Of a stretch of DNA of 64,000 bases, positions 15,501 to 30,956 are shown piece by piece (positions within the stretch are counted from its first letter, which is position 1; the number at the start of each line of letters is the position of its first letter). Location of the stretch: positions 12,990,638 to 13,054,637 of the forward strand of contig NC_081331.1 of assembly GCF_022539665.2 (NCBI RefSeq), read 5' to 3'. This DNA is from Daphnia carinata. Its lineage: Eukaryota > Arthropoda > Branchiopoda > Diplostraca > Daphniidae. A program made the position numbers and the translations under genes. A model generated the notes under the pieces. That model was given only the letters and a program-made list of their open reading frames with translations. It was not told the DNA's origin and did no database searches.

Positions 15501-18500
15501 AGTCCGGGACAGGTTCATCTCCGTGTGGGTTGATCTGTGCATAATGAGGAGATGAATTAACATTTCAGCTTGCAACAAAAGCAAAAAATTATACCGTGCT
15601 CTGATTTTCAATTTCTTTTTCATCTTTTTTTTCGTCGGATGAATCAGATGAAGAACTTGAGTCACTATCAGAATCAGAATCGCTAGAATCATCGCTAGAT
15701 GAGGAAGAAGAGCTTTCGTTGGTTTGAGATTGTGTAGGCAATTCACTAATTGATTTGGATGGCTCGATATCCATTTCTACATCTTTGCACGTTTCAGAAG
15801 CTTTTAATATGGATGTGTCTTTTTCTCCCTCAGATAGGACAGGCAGTTCCAATAACACATCGTTTTTCACAGCATCACTATTGAATATATATGGAGTTAT
15901 TAAAAGAAGATACTTGCGGCTATTAAGATGCTCTGTTATCCTAAAAACAGATAAGAATCGTGCATGACATGAAACTCGCTTACCTTTTAGGTTTGGCAAT
16001 TCGAATAGCCTGATCAAGGATTTCGTTGAGAATAATAGAAACATCGTAAATTGTAGCCGCTCGACCTTCTAGCTTAACTTCTGGTTCTACAGGTAAAAAA
16101 AAACGTGAAAAATAGAATAACAGCAATTTACATTAGCTGCGAAAGATAATACCTGGCTCAGCATTAGTTTTCTTGGTCGGCTTCTCTTCTTCATGTTTCG
16201 AAGCTTTCCGTTTCTTCGTTTCTTTTTCTTGAATCTCTTCCTTTTGCTCAATGGAGACCCTTCGACCACCGTGGGCGAATGCTCCACTTGAAGCCATTTG
16301 TAATTGCTTGGAAATTCCAAAGTAGGCAGCGATATCTTGAGGTCTCCCTTCTAAACTCATCAAAGTCTTTAAACAGTGGCTGTGAATGCGGTAATGGATT
16401 TCCAGGGCTTCAACGCTGAGCTGCGGGGGTGTATTGTACGGAATACGTCGAGGGTAGGACGCGGATGATTCTTCTAACAACTGAGCGGCACGTTGATAGT
16501 GTTCGATAAGTTCACTGAATGGTTTCGAACGTTTTTCCGCAACTTTGCCAAGCATATAATGGTGAAGCCAACGTTCATCCTGATCGTCTCCCGTTCCTTT
16601 TTCCATTGCGGTCAACGAGGCTTTATCAGCAGCAATGAAACAGTCTCGGGCAATGTCAAGCATTCGTTCTTTTTCTTTCTCAAGACGCTCAAACATCTCA
16701 ATACTCAAGGAATCCGTTTCGTTACGAAGCAGCTGAGAACAGAATGAGTGCAGCATGTAAGCCGTAGATCCTTGTTCGATCCACAAAGTAGTTTGCAACG
16801 GGCGTAGGACGAGAGCACGCCTGTATAGAGAAAAAACATTAACGAAGCGAACTAACGAAATTGGAGTGGATAAACATTACCGAAAGCAACGCAGCGCTGC
16901 CTCAGCTCGATCGAGAAATGTTGCTAGATTCTTCAGTCGTTCGCACGAATTTAATTTCGTTTCTAATCTACTTGCGATTGCAAGCGCGACAGCTGCCCAA
17001 GAATCAAAACGGTCGGGTACCAATGCCAAATCAAGAATATAGTTTTCGATGGCTTTAGCCCACTCTTTATTTTTGAAGTAATAATCTCCCAGTAAATAAT
17101 AAACGTTTTCAACTTCTTGAGGCACACCGCTGTGGTTTAAATATTTAGGTATATCCGGCCGTTGTCCCTATGACATGTAAGGTAATTTTTTTAAATACAA
17201 GCACATTTTATAACATGTAAGAGTTCCATTACTTGTATAAAACTTTGGATATCTTCCAGTCTATTTCGTGGATCCAGCTCGGGTGGGATTAAACTAGAGA
17301 CTTTTTGGAGCAACATCTCTTGTTCAGCGTTTGAAGTAGGTTTAACTGTATCAAACTCTGGGAGATCTTGACGGACGGGAAGGAAAAATTCTGCCAGCAG
17401 CAATACCCGGTTCCATGTTAAGGAAACTGGTGCAACCGAATGATCTGCCAAAGATCTAGTTTTTGATTTTTTGTTTGTCGGATAGCCAAGCGCGCAGAAA
17501 GAGGCTTGTTCAATAGCCCTTCCTAACTCTTCTCGATCTTCATAGTCTTGCGTTACCCGACGTTTCTTCATCAATACCTATAAGATCCAATGCTTTCAAA
17601 ATGTAAAATATGTCTAATTTTTTAACAGATTGAACTATTTCACCTCAAGAAGATAAAGGGCGAAAACGCCACCTTCTAGCATACACCAGGAGTGCTTTCC
17701 AAGAAGATCATGTGCCGAAAGAAGGAAAAGGATTGAGCATGGTAACGCTTCATCAAGTTCTTCTTCAGATTCATTTTGCGTAGCTTCCAAAGCGTTTTGA
17801 GCGGTCCTTTCCTCTTTCTTCACTAAGGCAATACGTTGTTCCTCAAACTCAATGACTCGATGTAAAAGAACCCAAAATACTGGAGAGCCCAATGGCATTT
17901 TAGAAGATGTGTCTGGAGCTTCAAGCTGATGAGAACAAATGAGGACTAAATTTTCTGCAAAGCGAACTAACGCCCGACGACTAAGCACACTTAAAGATGT
18001 CCGCTTAAATCGCAAGATTTCTTCAATTTCTGTTGAAATTTTCTCAATAACTTTAGACCAGTCTGAGGCAGCCAGACCTCCCACAGGCTGATCGGTCGTG
18101 GCGCCTTCTTCAACATTCTTCCGGTTGTAAGCTTCTAGGTATTGCGACGTTGATTCATCTAAAGACTTTTCACTCCAAACCAGATAATCGTCGAAATCTT
18201 CGAGCGCAGATAGCCCTTCCAGTAACATATTTATCTGAGTGGGTCTATCTACTGGAACTCGGTACTTATGGTTACTAAGGGGGCCAAAAGAAACAATATT
18301 GTAATAATAAATTTAAAAAGATTAACGGAAGCAATAAATTAACTATTAGGCTTACCAGGATTCCGATTCAGAAGTGATAAAAGTTGCCTTCAAAATATTT
18401 ACAAGCTGTTTAAATTTCTTATTTTCGTATAGTTTAACCACATCTTTAAGTTGCAAGGTTCTAAAAAGAACTTCTCCCATTTCACTGCAATCAGAAGTAT

Positions 18501-21153
18501 TCAGAATGATAGGTTTATCAACCGAATGAGTAACAACGGATGACAAAGTGAGCGACTGAGGGACTCCACGGATTTGTGGTTTAAAACAGTTGTTTACCTA
18601 TGAGTCAAGAATAATTTTATAAAAGGAACTATAAATGAATGCGTAGGGAAATTACCATCTGCAAATAGTTTAAGGCAACTTCGACATTGCCATTCTGAAA
18701 ATGCCAATTACAATGAAGCCAGAAAACCCTAGCTTGAAAACTTTTGGAATGTGTTGCTTGGGTATCTATTGGATCGGCACACTGGAACAAAAACATCAAA
18801 TCCTCGATGAACCAGGAAGGAATTTGCATATTCGGATCATTTTTCTGACATGAAACCAAAATTTCAGCGTGGATCAGTGCTTCGAAATCGCTAAATTCAT
18901 CGTGCGATTTATTTTCTTGATGGAATATGTCGGAGACCGGGAGGCCATTTCTTATATAAAATATATGGTATTATTCATAAATGTAGGTTGATAATAATAG
19001 TAAAGAATAATAAAATACGAGGAGTTACCTAACAATTTGGTATGCATCTTTAAATACGTTGCTAAGTTCCCTAGGCCACAGGAAATCATTTAGTTGTGTT
19101 ACACACGTACAAAATCTTTCGAGCATTTCCACTATTCTCATTTTGGATTCCTGAGCCTCATGAATAAACGCTGATACGGTTTTTTGTTCTTCGGAAAATG
19201 GAATAGCATCAGGTACACGATCACAAATTTTGAGGGTTGGCTTTCCTGTGTGGTCAGTTTTTGCTTCCTTTGACGCATCAAAGTTTTCATCCAAACTGGA
19301 AACAAAAAAAAAAAAAAAAGGAAACGAAATCAGTTCCAACACTGAAGATGCATGTGGTTCTACCAGACTTACAGTAAACAGGTGGGTAAGAAACTCCTCA
19401 GCTCAGCTCGAAGACTGTATATATCTTCTTCTACTTGCTGTGCATAGGCGCGTGAACGAGTAGACCTCCTCTGAATCTCTTTTTCAGATACTGATATTCC
19501 GTTTTCCACTGATCGCTTTCTTTTCCTGCTTTCTGGTTTCGTTACTGGCTCCACTTTTAAGGCTGGATCCAATGGACAGTCGACATCAGATTTGGCGACC
19601 TCTTCCAAAACTGAATTTTGCCTTGAAAGCTCTTTAGCATGAGGTGCATCATCAACATGAGAGGCGTCTTTTTCGGCTACAGCATGTGTCTGAATATCAT
19701 TACACTCCATCATTTCAACGCTGCTTGGCAATGACGCTGGATTAACTGAAATTTTTTCGATTTCTTCCTTTTCTTTTGGCAGCTCAAGTTCTATCGGGCA
19801 GCTCATTTTCTTTTAATGAAAATAGTTAGCAAGGTTTAACATGAAATTCAAGTTGACTTAGAGACCAAAGTTCTTTTTACCATTGGTTTGTTGTTCTCTG
19901 ACATGGATTTGTAAGTAGCAAGCAAGCTCTCTCCAACAGCTATCCATGTTAACGATTCAATTTTTTTCGCCAATGGCATTCCAGGTAAAACCACTTCTGT
20001 ATAAAGTCCGCCAACATCTTGGCGAAGCCTTTCAGCTTCCTCCATAAATTCCTTCTTTTCTTCTTCACTATACGGGCAAGTTTCAAACAAATGGACCCTG
20101 GCGAAATCCACGTCAATGCGTCGTAAACGTTAGAAACGTTAACTATTTCAGAAGTGAAAGGTAAATACCATTTTTCCTTGAACATTCGTTCAACATCCTC
20201 TCTGAATGATGGCGAGACTTGAAAAATAGAATCCCTCAGTATAAGTCCTCTTGTGTAGAAGGCGTCTTTCCCTAGCGCTATATTGATGTAATGAAGGCAA
20301 GAAATATCGTCACCTAATCCAAAAAGAACGCTGATAATTCCATCAAGGCAAGGCCAATGATTGGGACTGCACGCCAAACCCTATGGAGTGAGGAACATTT
20401 AGAAATAGCGTTGGATAACAGTTTATGGTCTAACTACCTGAAGGAAGGCATGTCGCGCAAGCTGAAAATTTTTTAAGGTCATTGAAATTTTCCCAATATT
20501 ATGCCATACAGTAACATCAAGCGAATCCACTTCTACAGCCTTTGAGCACAAATGAAATTGTTTAATTATTCTTAATCTTAGTTTTTAAGTAAAATTTCCT
20601 TTTCTTTATTTTAGATGAAATGTGCTTTTTACCTCAAGATATGCTTCAAGAGCTTCATCAAAATTTCCTTTGGAAGCACATAAGGCTCCAATGTTTTTTA
20701 AACAAGCATATTTAATTTGAAGACAAGATGACAACGTAGCTAGGTCTCTATTGCCTTCATCTTCCTTTTCATCCACGGAAGCCTAATGTTTTGAACAACT
20801 GTTAGAAAAATTGCAAATAGAAATTATTTGAAAATGGAATTACATTTTCAATGCAAGACAAAGCCAGTGTTTGATGGAAAAGCTTGAGGGCAGCATCCAG
20901 TTCATTTTTCTGCCTGAGATCTAGCGCTTCTTTGTACAAATTCAAAGATTCAGCCTCCTAGGAAAATAATAAGCATACAGGTTTAATGGCACACTTGGAG
21001 CTTCAATGCCTACTTGTTCTTCATGTAATTTTAGCACCATAAGGTGTAGTGCCAAATTTTACTTACTTCTACTTCTTTCGTTGGTACCAGAGGCTCATCA
21101 ACTCCAGAACTTTCCTCCGAAAGTTCTTCGTTTAATGCGGAAATCCTCAACAT
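12510..21153 (-). CDS. CABIN1: Calcineurin-binding protein cabin-1 (CABIN1)
   Basis: CABIN1 is a large nuclear TPR protein. In vertebrates it inhibits calcineurin, represses MEF2 and joins the HIRA-UBN1-ASF1a histone H3.3 chaperone complex. Nineteen exons join in phase to 2441 aa: 21153-21067, 20957-20844, 20782-20633, 20539-20438, 20380-20169, 20097-19881, 19809-19373, 19295-19029, 18950-18656, 18597-18356, 18274-17644, 17577-17233, 17167-16881, 16820-16153, 16086-15984, 15877-15595, 15534-15248, 15176-14840 and 14771-12510. Key evidence is the human-like start (MLRISALNE) and the TPR segment with NHWPCLD near residue 155. Further TPR-like helices follow around WAKAIENY and CFIAADKASL. A long Ser/Asp run lies in exon 16. 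The last exon (754 codons) is low-complexity, rich in Ser, Pro and Ala, and ends SGDDSDVVVLD. Human CABIN1 is about 2220 aa. Confidence 0.95.
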
Positions 21154-21563
21154 TCCGTGCTAAAAATTTTAGTATGCCATTGAATGTTTTCCATACATTT
21201 GTTCTATACATGAATAAATTCGTTGTATATTAAATTACATAGAAGTACCGCACAACCTTCTTACTATGCAGATTAAGTAGATGCAAAAATATATTCAGAA
21301 ATATGTTTTTTCAGATGCATCAGTCGGAACCATAATCTACAATCCCAGACGCCAACAAATATTTTCAAAGCCTGAAAAACAGCAGACGACAGCTGTAAGT
21401 TTCCTGTTCAAAGAAAAACAAATGAGCAACGTAAGCCTTCATTTCCTTTGCGGTTTGCTGTCTGCTAGCTTCAATTCGATTCACTCAATCGAAATTCGCT
21501 GTGTAATAGGGTGACTGGCTCTGATACAAATTAAGAGTTTCGTTTAGTTAAATTGTATTGAAA
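21154..21563. promoter_or_regulatory. Divergent promoter between CABIN1 and ETFA
   Basis: About 410 bp separate the CABIN1 start codon (minus strand) from the proposed ETFA start codon (plus strand). Both transcripts must begin here, so this is a compact bidirectional promoter. No clear TATA box stands out. Both are housekeeping-type genes, consistent with a TATA-less shared promoter. The position is seen in the sequence; shared regulation is inferred. Confidence 0.6.
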
Positions 21564-23004
<1,441 letters not shown>

Positions 23005-26000
23005 AAATCTTCGAAGATTGTTCCTGCTGGTTAGAAAGAATACCAACAATAAAAACAATGCAAATGTGTATGGAATATGGGATTAAAGAAACAAAAAAAT
23101 ATATAGATAGTGTCCTTCTATTTTTAAAGATCAGAGAACATATTGTCCAAAAAGCAGACTTTTAATCTCATCAATTATCAAGCAAGTTCGTCAAGTTCAC
23201 TCGTCAGATAACCCATATCCAGACGATGACAGTTACATACAAGTGTTCATGTATGCATCGTGAGCCGTTCAGAAAATCAGATTAGAACTCCTCGATGTCT
23301 AAAACGTATCAAATGAATGATGTACCGAATAATGAGGTGTATTGTTCACTGGAACAAGCAGATAAAGAACGTGGGGAGGGGGATGTCTGGGACTAACGAA
23401 GGCGATAAATAAACAGCAAAACGACATTCATTAGACGAGAAAACCATCAGACTAACATACGGGTCTGCATAGGGTTTCAGTAGTTCTATCACAATTAAGG
23501 AACGCCGCGACGAGTCGCAGATAGCCTTAGATATCACAACCCATTAAGGCGGAGGACGATTTAGCGCACTCTCATTGCCCTCATGGTTTTTCTTTTTCAT
23601 CTTCATTTCTTTCAATCCTTTCTTTGCTGCACATGTGTGACATGCTGCTGCTCCTTAAAGTCCAAGTGTCTCTCACTTAGTCGAGATCGCACGACTTTCA
23701 TTTTGACAATGACTGTACGATGCGGGCTTCCAAAGCTGAGGTGGATGGTCCCTGCTAGGTTGTTGTACAGCAGCCAGGACCCCAATCTTCCACTGAAGAA
23801 CGTGACAACAGGCGACTACCCTTGGCGAGAGCAGAGCTCTAGCTAATTCACGAAGCGCAATACAGTTGCAAGCTGTCGCACACCACGGCCGTGCCTTTCT
23901 TTTTGCTAAGGATCGTATACAAAAAAAAAATTCTAACATCACGTTTTTTCACAAGCAAAATAACAGCACGGATTTAGCAAGTTAATGTGTATAGATCTCG
24001 GCGTTTTATGAGTCTATTTTTGAAAGTATGTTGGGATTCTTTATTTCCTGCGGATTTGAAGCGTATCAAGAGCCTGCCATTCGTGTCTCATCTGTTGATG
24101 ACAATGACTCGTTGGTTGGGATAATGGAGCTCTTTTCAGCATGCGGGACAGCCGCCGTGTTCTTCCTACTTCTTCGTGGGTCGCCTGCTCGTTTCCGTCC
24201 GTCGAATTAGCGCTCTCAAACACCATTCGCCCTCTCCTGTGGAAAATCAATAACGAAAAGAGACACTCGCCAGAGCGCAGTAGAGCACTGGTGCTTCGCC
24301 CGCACGCTCCCGATCCGCTGCACAGCCTTAAAGCAAGTCTCCACCATCCATATGAAAGACAAAATTGCAATATAAGCAAGCAGAAATAAATCAAAGAAAA
24401 CAAAATAAGCTCCAAAAAGTTTTTTGCAGCGCTCAACGGTACGAATCGCAACAGCGTTGCACGCTCCCACCATCTAGCAGCTCGTAAATCATGGAGAGAA
24501 CAGCAAAACGAAAAAAACTTGGAATAAAAAGTGAGTCATTATTTGGAATAAAAATGTTCCCATGGTACTCAAGGTACTAGGCAAAGTAGGTACAAAAGAT
24601 TAGTTTTCAATACAGCGGATCAACGCGACGAAAAGATGAAACGAGATCCAAAAGCTGCTAGAGAAAGTAAAAGATGAAAATAAGGGATTTATTCCTCGTA
24701 TTCGTCAACACATTTTCCTTATCTTTTTTTTTCACGCGTAAATTATGTATTCACTGAACAATCCTGCGTGAAGATTGTTATGCCTATCCGACAATGTTCT
24801 ACGTCCATCGGTTTCGCGGATGATTTATCGCTTCAGTTTCCGAGTGGCCGGCCCTATCGATTCTTGTTTCGGTGCCGTACGGGTTTACATGCTTGATGAT
24901 ATATAATAATAGGGCAAGAAGACAAGACGGAAAATGTATTGTACACGGTTCACAAAAAGAAAAAAAAATCAAATAGTTCTCCTCTATTAGAATCCGTCCG
25001 GAAGTGATTTCGACCGGAGGAATGAATTGCGTCACTAGCGCAGATATCCTGAAAGGCCTCCTACAACCATCTTCTGAGCGCCTTTAATACTTTTACTTTT
25101 TATGATCCTTTAATTCACTACAACGATAAAGCAGAACAATTGAACATGAAGTAATTCAATCGCTCCCACTGAAAAGCCAATAAGCTTTGGACTCTTCTGT
25201 CGACGTGAGTTGTACAGTGTTAATCTTCAAGCATCTAGCTACTCATCTCTATTAACACTTGTCGCTGAGACGAATCGTTATTCGCAATGATAATAATTAA
25301 TATTCGAGGTTGTTAATAATTTAATCGTCTTCGAAAATCTCTTCACCACACTCTCAGGTCGCGTGCGTGATATAAAGCTGAGATACTTATGGCACTCGCA
25401 AATGAATTTTTCACATAAAACAGCAATCATCTTCACTGTAAGAGTGGTGAGAAGAAGAACTGTACAGAGAATAGCGAAGAATTTTGTACTTAAAACTGGA
25501 ATGGTATTCAATCTGGACTGTAAAGGAAGGAAGTCGCTGATCACCGTGTTCATTCCGATGATTCGATGCCAGAAAGACGAGCATCCAACGAGAGTCAAAG
25601 GAAAAAGGCACCCGGGAATTTCTCTAAATACAAAAAAAAGACGGTCGACCTATCAATAAAGGAAATAATAGAATGGAGTATTATGGATCTTTACTCCGAG
25701 CATGGCATTTCCCAATAAGCCAATTACCTTTGAAAGGAACACATGCCGGAGAGTCGGGACGCAACAGGGAACAACGCAAGCCTTATAGACTATATAGGAA
25801 TGCGTTAAACTGCACTTTTCAATAGAATGGCCCTTCGTTTTATGTTTGACATTGGCTTTATCCAATATTTAGTCTAGGAGGCTAGCATCCCTCTCAACTT
25901 CATATAGTAAAACGCCTGTGGTCTTTGGGGTTCTAAACGAAAACAACTGGCACCTACGATCTTACGTGTCAATGAATAAGGAACTTCCCCTGTGCACCGC

Positions 26001-29000
26001 CTGTTTTATTCATGACCTCGGAAGTCTTGATCGTTTGTCCAGGGACGTCCGTTGGCGGCCCCTCTGTTATTTTGGTCCATTTTGTAAGAAATGAACTGGG
26101 ATGGTTGTCCATCGCTATGGATCAAGTCGATTAAATGGCCCCTTCACCACGTCTGCCTCATGAATCCATGATTTTTCAATACGTTCCCCGCTTTTTTCCG
26201 CTTACGCTAAGTGCTCGTGTTGGGGTGGATACAAGAAATATTGACAATACAAGCGATGCGGTATATAGCCGTATAAGAAAACCTTTACTGGCGGTGGTAT
26301 GATCACATTGAAGATGTAAAACGTTCAACGTCAATGCACTTAAGAGCTCCGCCATGACGTCGATTCTTCCGCGGCAGGTCTCTTCATGCCTGAACGACAA
26401 ACTAATTGTATTTCTCCTGAAAGCGAATTTAATGTTTGGAAACGCGCTCGATACGCATCGTTTTTTCAATATATTTTACCTTCGCAAATTTAGTTGCGTT
26501 ACAATCATTATGTTTAATTTTCATAGCGGCCTTTACAATGTTCGCTACCTGATGGGAAAAGCGCAGCTGATTGGGATAGCACATCATTGATAGCGCACAG
26601 CACTTAGCCAATGCTTGATGATGTCCTTGCTTCGTTCAGGTTTCTATCCATATCTGTGCTTCGTCCATTCGTCATCTTCTGTATTCAAAAAGACCAATCC
26701 AATACAATCAGCGGTAATAGATCGAATAGATTTTTTCTATGACGTTGGTTCGTGATTTAAACCACAAGGAAAACGATGCTTGTCACGCCAATTGTTGGAA
26801 CTGCTGTGCTGAAAATTTAGCACTGAAATAGATTTTTTATATTAAACAAAATCACTGTCCGTGATGGCTGATTTTAATATACCGTTCACAGCTGCGAAGA
26901 AAAGAGAATATTTTGCGTAATAAATGCCCAGTGTGTTAATTTCTGGTGTTTTCTTTAATGAGCCCATCAACATTTTACGCCACCACATCGTTTTCAATTG
27001 ATGTTCCCTTGCCCTCTTCCCAACTGCCCCTCTATGTCACTTGTGATGAGAGATCAGCTGTGCATGACACTATCCATCAACATAGGATTCCCATTTTACT
27101 ATACACCATTGGTTCTATTTCTTTAAATGCGTGACATAGCGGGAAGACATGCACAGCAGAAGGCTCTTTCTCTAGAACTCCGATTGTTGTTTGCAAACAC
27201 AGATTGAAAATCCCACGCTTCCGAGACAAGGGCGATCGGAAGCCATTCTTTCATGTATTATGCACACGGCCGCCGTCCTTATTCTTCTTTTTATTTTTTT
27301 TTAATGCAGAGCGAACGTACGATAATTGTTGGGCTTTCGTCTGCCATTCCGTCGAGTAGGGATCCCAAGTGTAAGAAGCTACCAATACCTGTTGAAGAAT
27401 ACACGAGTACGATTTTGATTGATTTTCCCAAATGTCATGCAGATATGTATCGATCGCACATCGCAAAACTGAAAGAGTATGCGCTGATGCGGTTGGTGAA
27501 TCTGATGCTGTTGAATAGACAATGGATATGGTTTTTTAAGAATTGATTTTTACGAAGTCAGGCCAAGAGGCACGATCGTGCGTGACGAGTCAAAGGGAAA
27601 AATATCATAACAAGATGACAGAGGGGGAGGCAAAAAGAGATCGCTTTTCTTTATCATCCGACTTGAGAATCTAAGCGAATTGAGGTATCGGTAGGAGAAG
27701 AAAAAAAAACACAAGGACGTCAGAAGTCAGGACGATGATGACGATGTTAGTGTGGCGTGCAGCTGTGTGGGTGGGGCGGCCGCTGTCTTCAACGTACGCG
27801 CACTGCACGAGCGGCTTTTGTGGATTACGGGTCGACTCTTTAATTGCCATTCCGTGTTCGCCAGTGACAACGGAGCCCGGTTCCTAATAATAAGAAGAAA
27901 GAAGATGGAAGACTATGGAATAGAAAAAAAAAAGGGCGAAACGATGAGCGATGAGAAGCCAAAGAGTTCGAGTGTTGTAAACTGTAGATATGCAGGGAAT
28001 AAGACCACCGTAGGCCGAGTCGATGGCACATCAAAGGGAAGTCGAAATTTTTGCGGGCACACAATCACTTCCTTAGCTCCGTTGCTCCGAAGCAATTCAC
28101 AATCACTAATGTCAGGATGATATTATTCCGGTTGTTTGACTGTTCAATTACGAACACGCAATAATGATAAGCTTTCCAAAATGGTGACATTTATTTCAAT
28201 TTGTACTAAAATCAATGAATTGCTAAACATTTCAACGTGTACCGCCATCCATAGTTCTGTTTCCTCTCAATCAATTTAACACAACGCCAAGAGCCAGGGT
28301 TGAATACTACAAGTCGATAAAGAAAATAATTTCGCTAAAAACGGGAATCAATAGGGTGTGCAACAGAAACATAATGCCGGCACGTAGTTAATGCTCATGT
28401 GTGAACATTTTACAAAACGCTGAAGGGATGCGCCTATATCTTCTATACGGGGGCTACTGGCTGCTTATACCATCCAGTAGGTTCCTGCATCCACATCAGT
28501 TCGTCAGCGCATAGTCAATAGCCTGGAAGAGCCCTTTCTCTTCCCGCCCTTTCTTGCTATAGCTTTAGCAATCTAGCTCGTCTTGCTCCCTCGTCGACAT
28601 TCTATCCAGTGGTGACTCCTTGGACGGGCGTAGTCATCGCTTGAGCTCAGCACTGACGATTGCTGGACAATCTGTTTCGTTTCACACATCCATTCTTGCC
28701 AGCAAGGCTCTACATCTGCCTATCTTAATTGTGGCCTAAATCTAGTCAGTCAACATCGAAAGGTAATACAACTATATTTCTATTGCACACTGACTTCTCT
28801 TCCGTACTTCAATATCAAGCTAATAGAGATTTTATTTGAACGGATGATTCCAGTAGGTCCAGCAATGACTTGACAGGTGCGCCTGAAAACAAAAATCAAG
28901 GTAAAAAGCAACAACTGATTGTAATAGTACTGCGTACGTACATGGCCCAACATGTTGCCTTTTGATAACATTAATCAAAGCCATCGTGATCCATGATTCC

Positions 29001-30956
29001 GACAATCGGATGTATTACGCATGACCCAACGAAGCGCCAGGAAAAGGAAGAGAAAAAAAAATGAAAGAACAGAGAATTAGAAAAAGAAGGCATTCGTTGC
29101 ATGTAATCAGTTGAGCATGATCCGGTTGCCATTGAAATTGATTGTTTCTATTCTTCTCCTCTTTGCGCGTCCTGAATGCAACCGCTTTAACATGATTGTT
29201 GACTACGAATCAGCTGATACGTTCTCTAATTTTGCGTTTTGTCATGTACCATCAAGCACGACATGGTCGTTCCACATTTGTTCAAAACTTGGCTTAGAAA
29301 ATCGTGTATAATATAGTGCGCTAGGCACAGTGCGTTATTTTCCACCATTCAGTCCGTGTGTAAAGATCAATTGGCCTGGATAAGCTTATGAAATAGTACT
29401 TCAAGAATTTCATTTCAATTTTAATGAATTTCTTGTACATTTCATTTTGGCTGAGACTATCCGTTATTTACGTAAGGTTAATGTAATGTCATACCGCAAG
29501 CGAATTTGATGACAGTGCAATGACTCCACATCAGCTTTAGATTGCCAATTAACAACCTGTCTCTCTAACACACATTAAGTAAGCCACCATTCACCTTTAG
29601 CCTGTCCCAGCTCAATCAAGAATTTCCATCCGTCCTCTATTCTTTATCGATAAAAATCATTTACTCGTCCGCTCTTATCTTCCCTTGTTAATGAAATTGC
29701 CGACGGAAGGCCTAGAGCTACGAAGAATGTGCTAATAGACAGGCACGAGAACGGGAAAGACAGGAAGGCAAATGGGTTTAACAAAAGATGTTGGTCTGCC
29801 ACGAAAAGAAAATCAAAAGTCCCAACCAAGGTCTTAAGTTGTTGCTCCGGGCAGACCGTCCATGACAATCAATTCCAATCAGGCACGTCGTGGCATTAGG
29901 CAGCCATATAGACTTTATTAAAACTTGGAAAAAATTATTTCGTTTGGCGAAAGCTCCAGGAACAGTATGTCGCTCCCTGGAGAAATGAAAAATGAATAGC
30001 AGTAGAACTACACACACACAAAAAAAGGGCTCTAATAATTGAAATCTTTCTTTGTGTGTGTGATTTTCTTTTTTCATTCATCATCATTTGATCTTTTCTC
30101 TTCAAGTTGGCTACGAGGACGTCCATCCTAGCTTCATCTTCAGATTTTCTCTGACGAGTCATTGTTTCAAATTTCACAGCTCCCATCCCCACATGCTCAC
30201 ATTTTGCCCTCACTGTGTAAAAACCGAGGCGCTTGCCACCACCGCTATTGATAAACGCAGTGCTTCCCCTTTTCTTTCCAAGTACAGCAACAACCGTCTT
30301 GTACTACATTAGGCTCCAAAGCGGGGACCACTACGTGCTTGGACGTGATGAAACATTGATTGGGTTTCTTTATGCCAAGTCTGTTATCATATGTGAATGG
30401 GAGCTGAGCGAAGCCAACAGTCGTGGGCTGCTTGGATAACATTATATCAGTCGACAAGCGTGCTCACAAGAGGACGAAGTCAATCAGAAAGAAACTCTGT
30501 ACTGGGCGGCAATGGATGTTCTACGCTAGATACAGTCACATACCTACAAATAACACAGATATAGCTCTAGCAGTTTGTAATCCTCTTTTCCTTCGTGTTA
30601 TATTTTGCCTCTTTTTTTCTTCCACCTTTGATTGGGCTCTTTCCTACACCCTGTAAGTGAACGACGTAGGGGGTTAAGAAACTGTTGAACACGTTCGACA
30701 GCAATCACGATCTGCTGGATGGTGGTAGTGAAGTGTATATAGGTAGGTATCCTATAATTCCGTTGACAGGAATACATTTCGATCGAACAACAATAGATAT
30801 CGTGCAGCTAAACTAATTTTGAAACCAACGATGGATCTTGGATTTGACAATTCATGTTGAGCTCTTGCGCTATCCAATCATGTTTTGTCTTTTTCTTCTT
30901 GATGTTTCTGTTTTTTTTTAAGGAGACCATCTTCACGGAGGCTGCTATCGTCCAAC
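23005..30956. other. 8 kb gene-poor region upstream of VMAT
   Basis: No open frame here has a recognisable domain or coherent splice structure; the longest (27752-28120, plus) reads like chance coding. It probably holds the VMAT promoter, 5' UTR exons and enhancers. One candidate 5' UTR exon ends near 28759, with CATCGAAAG followed by GTAATAC as donor. It could splice to the acceptor just before 30923 (TTTTTTTTAAG then GAGACC), 35 bases upstream of the VMAT ATG. That link is inference. No tRNA or transposon was seen. Confidence 0.5.

Noticed and set aside
27752-28120. Plus-strand 122-codon open frame in the gene desert
   Set aside because: Composition is erratic, there is no domain or signal peptide, and no good start context or splice partners were found.
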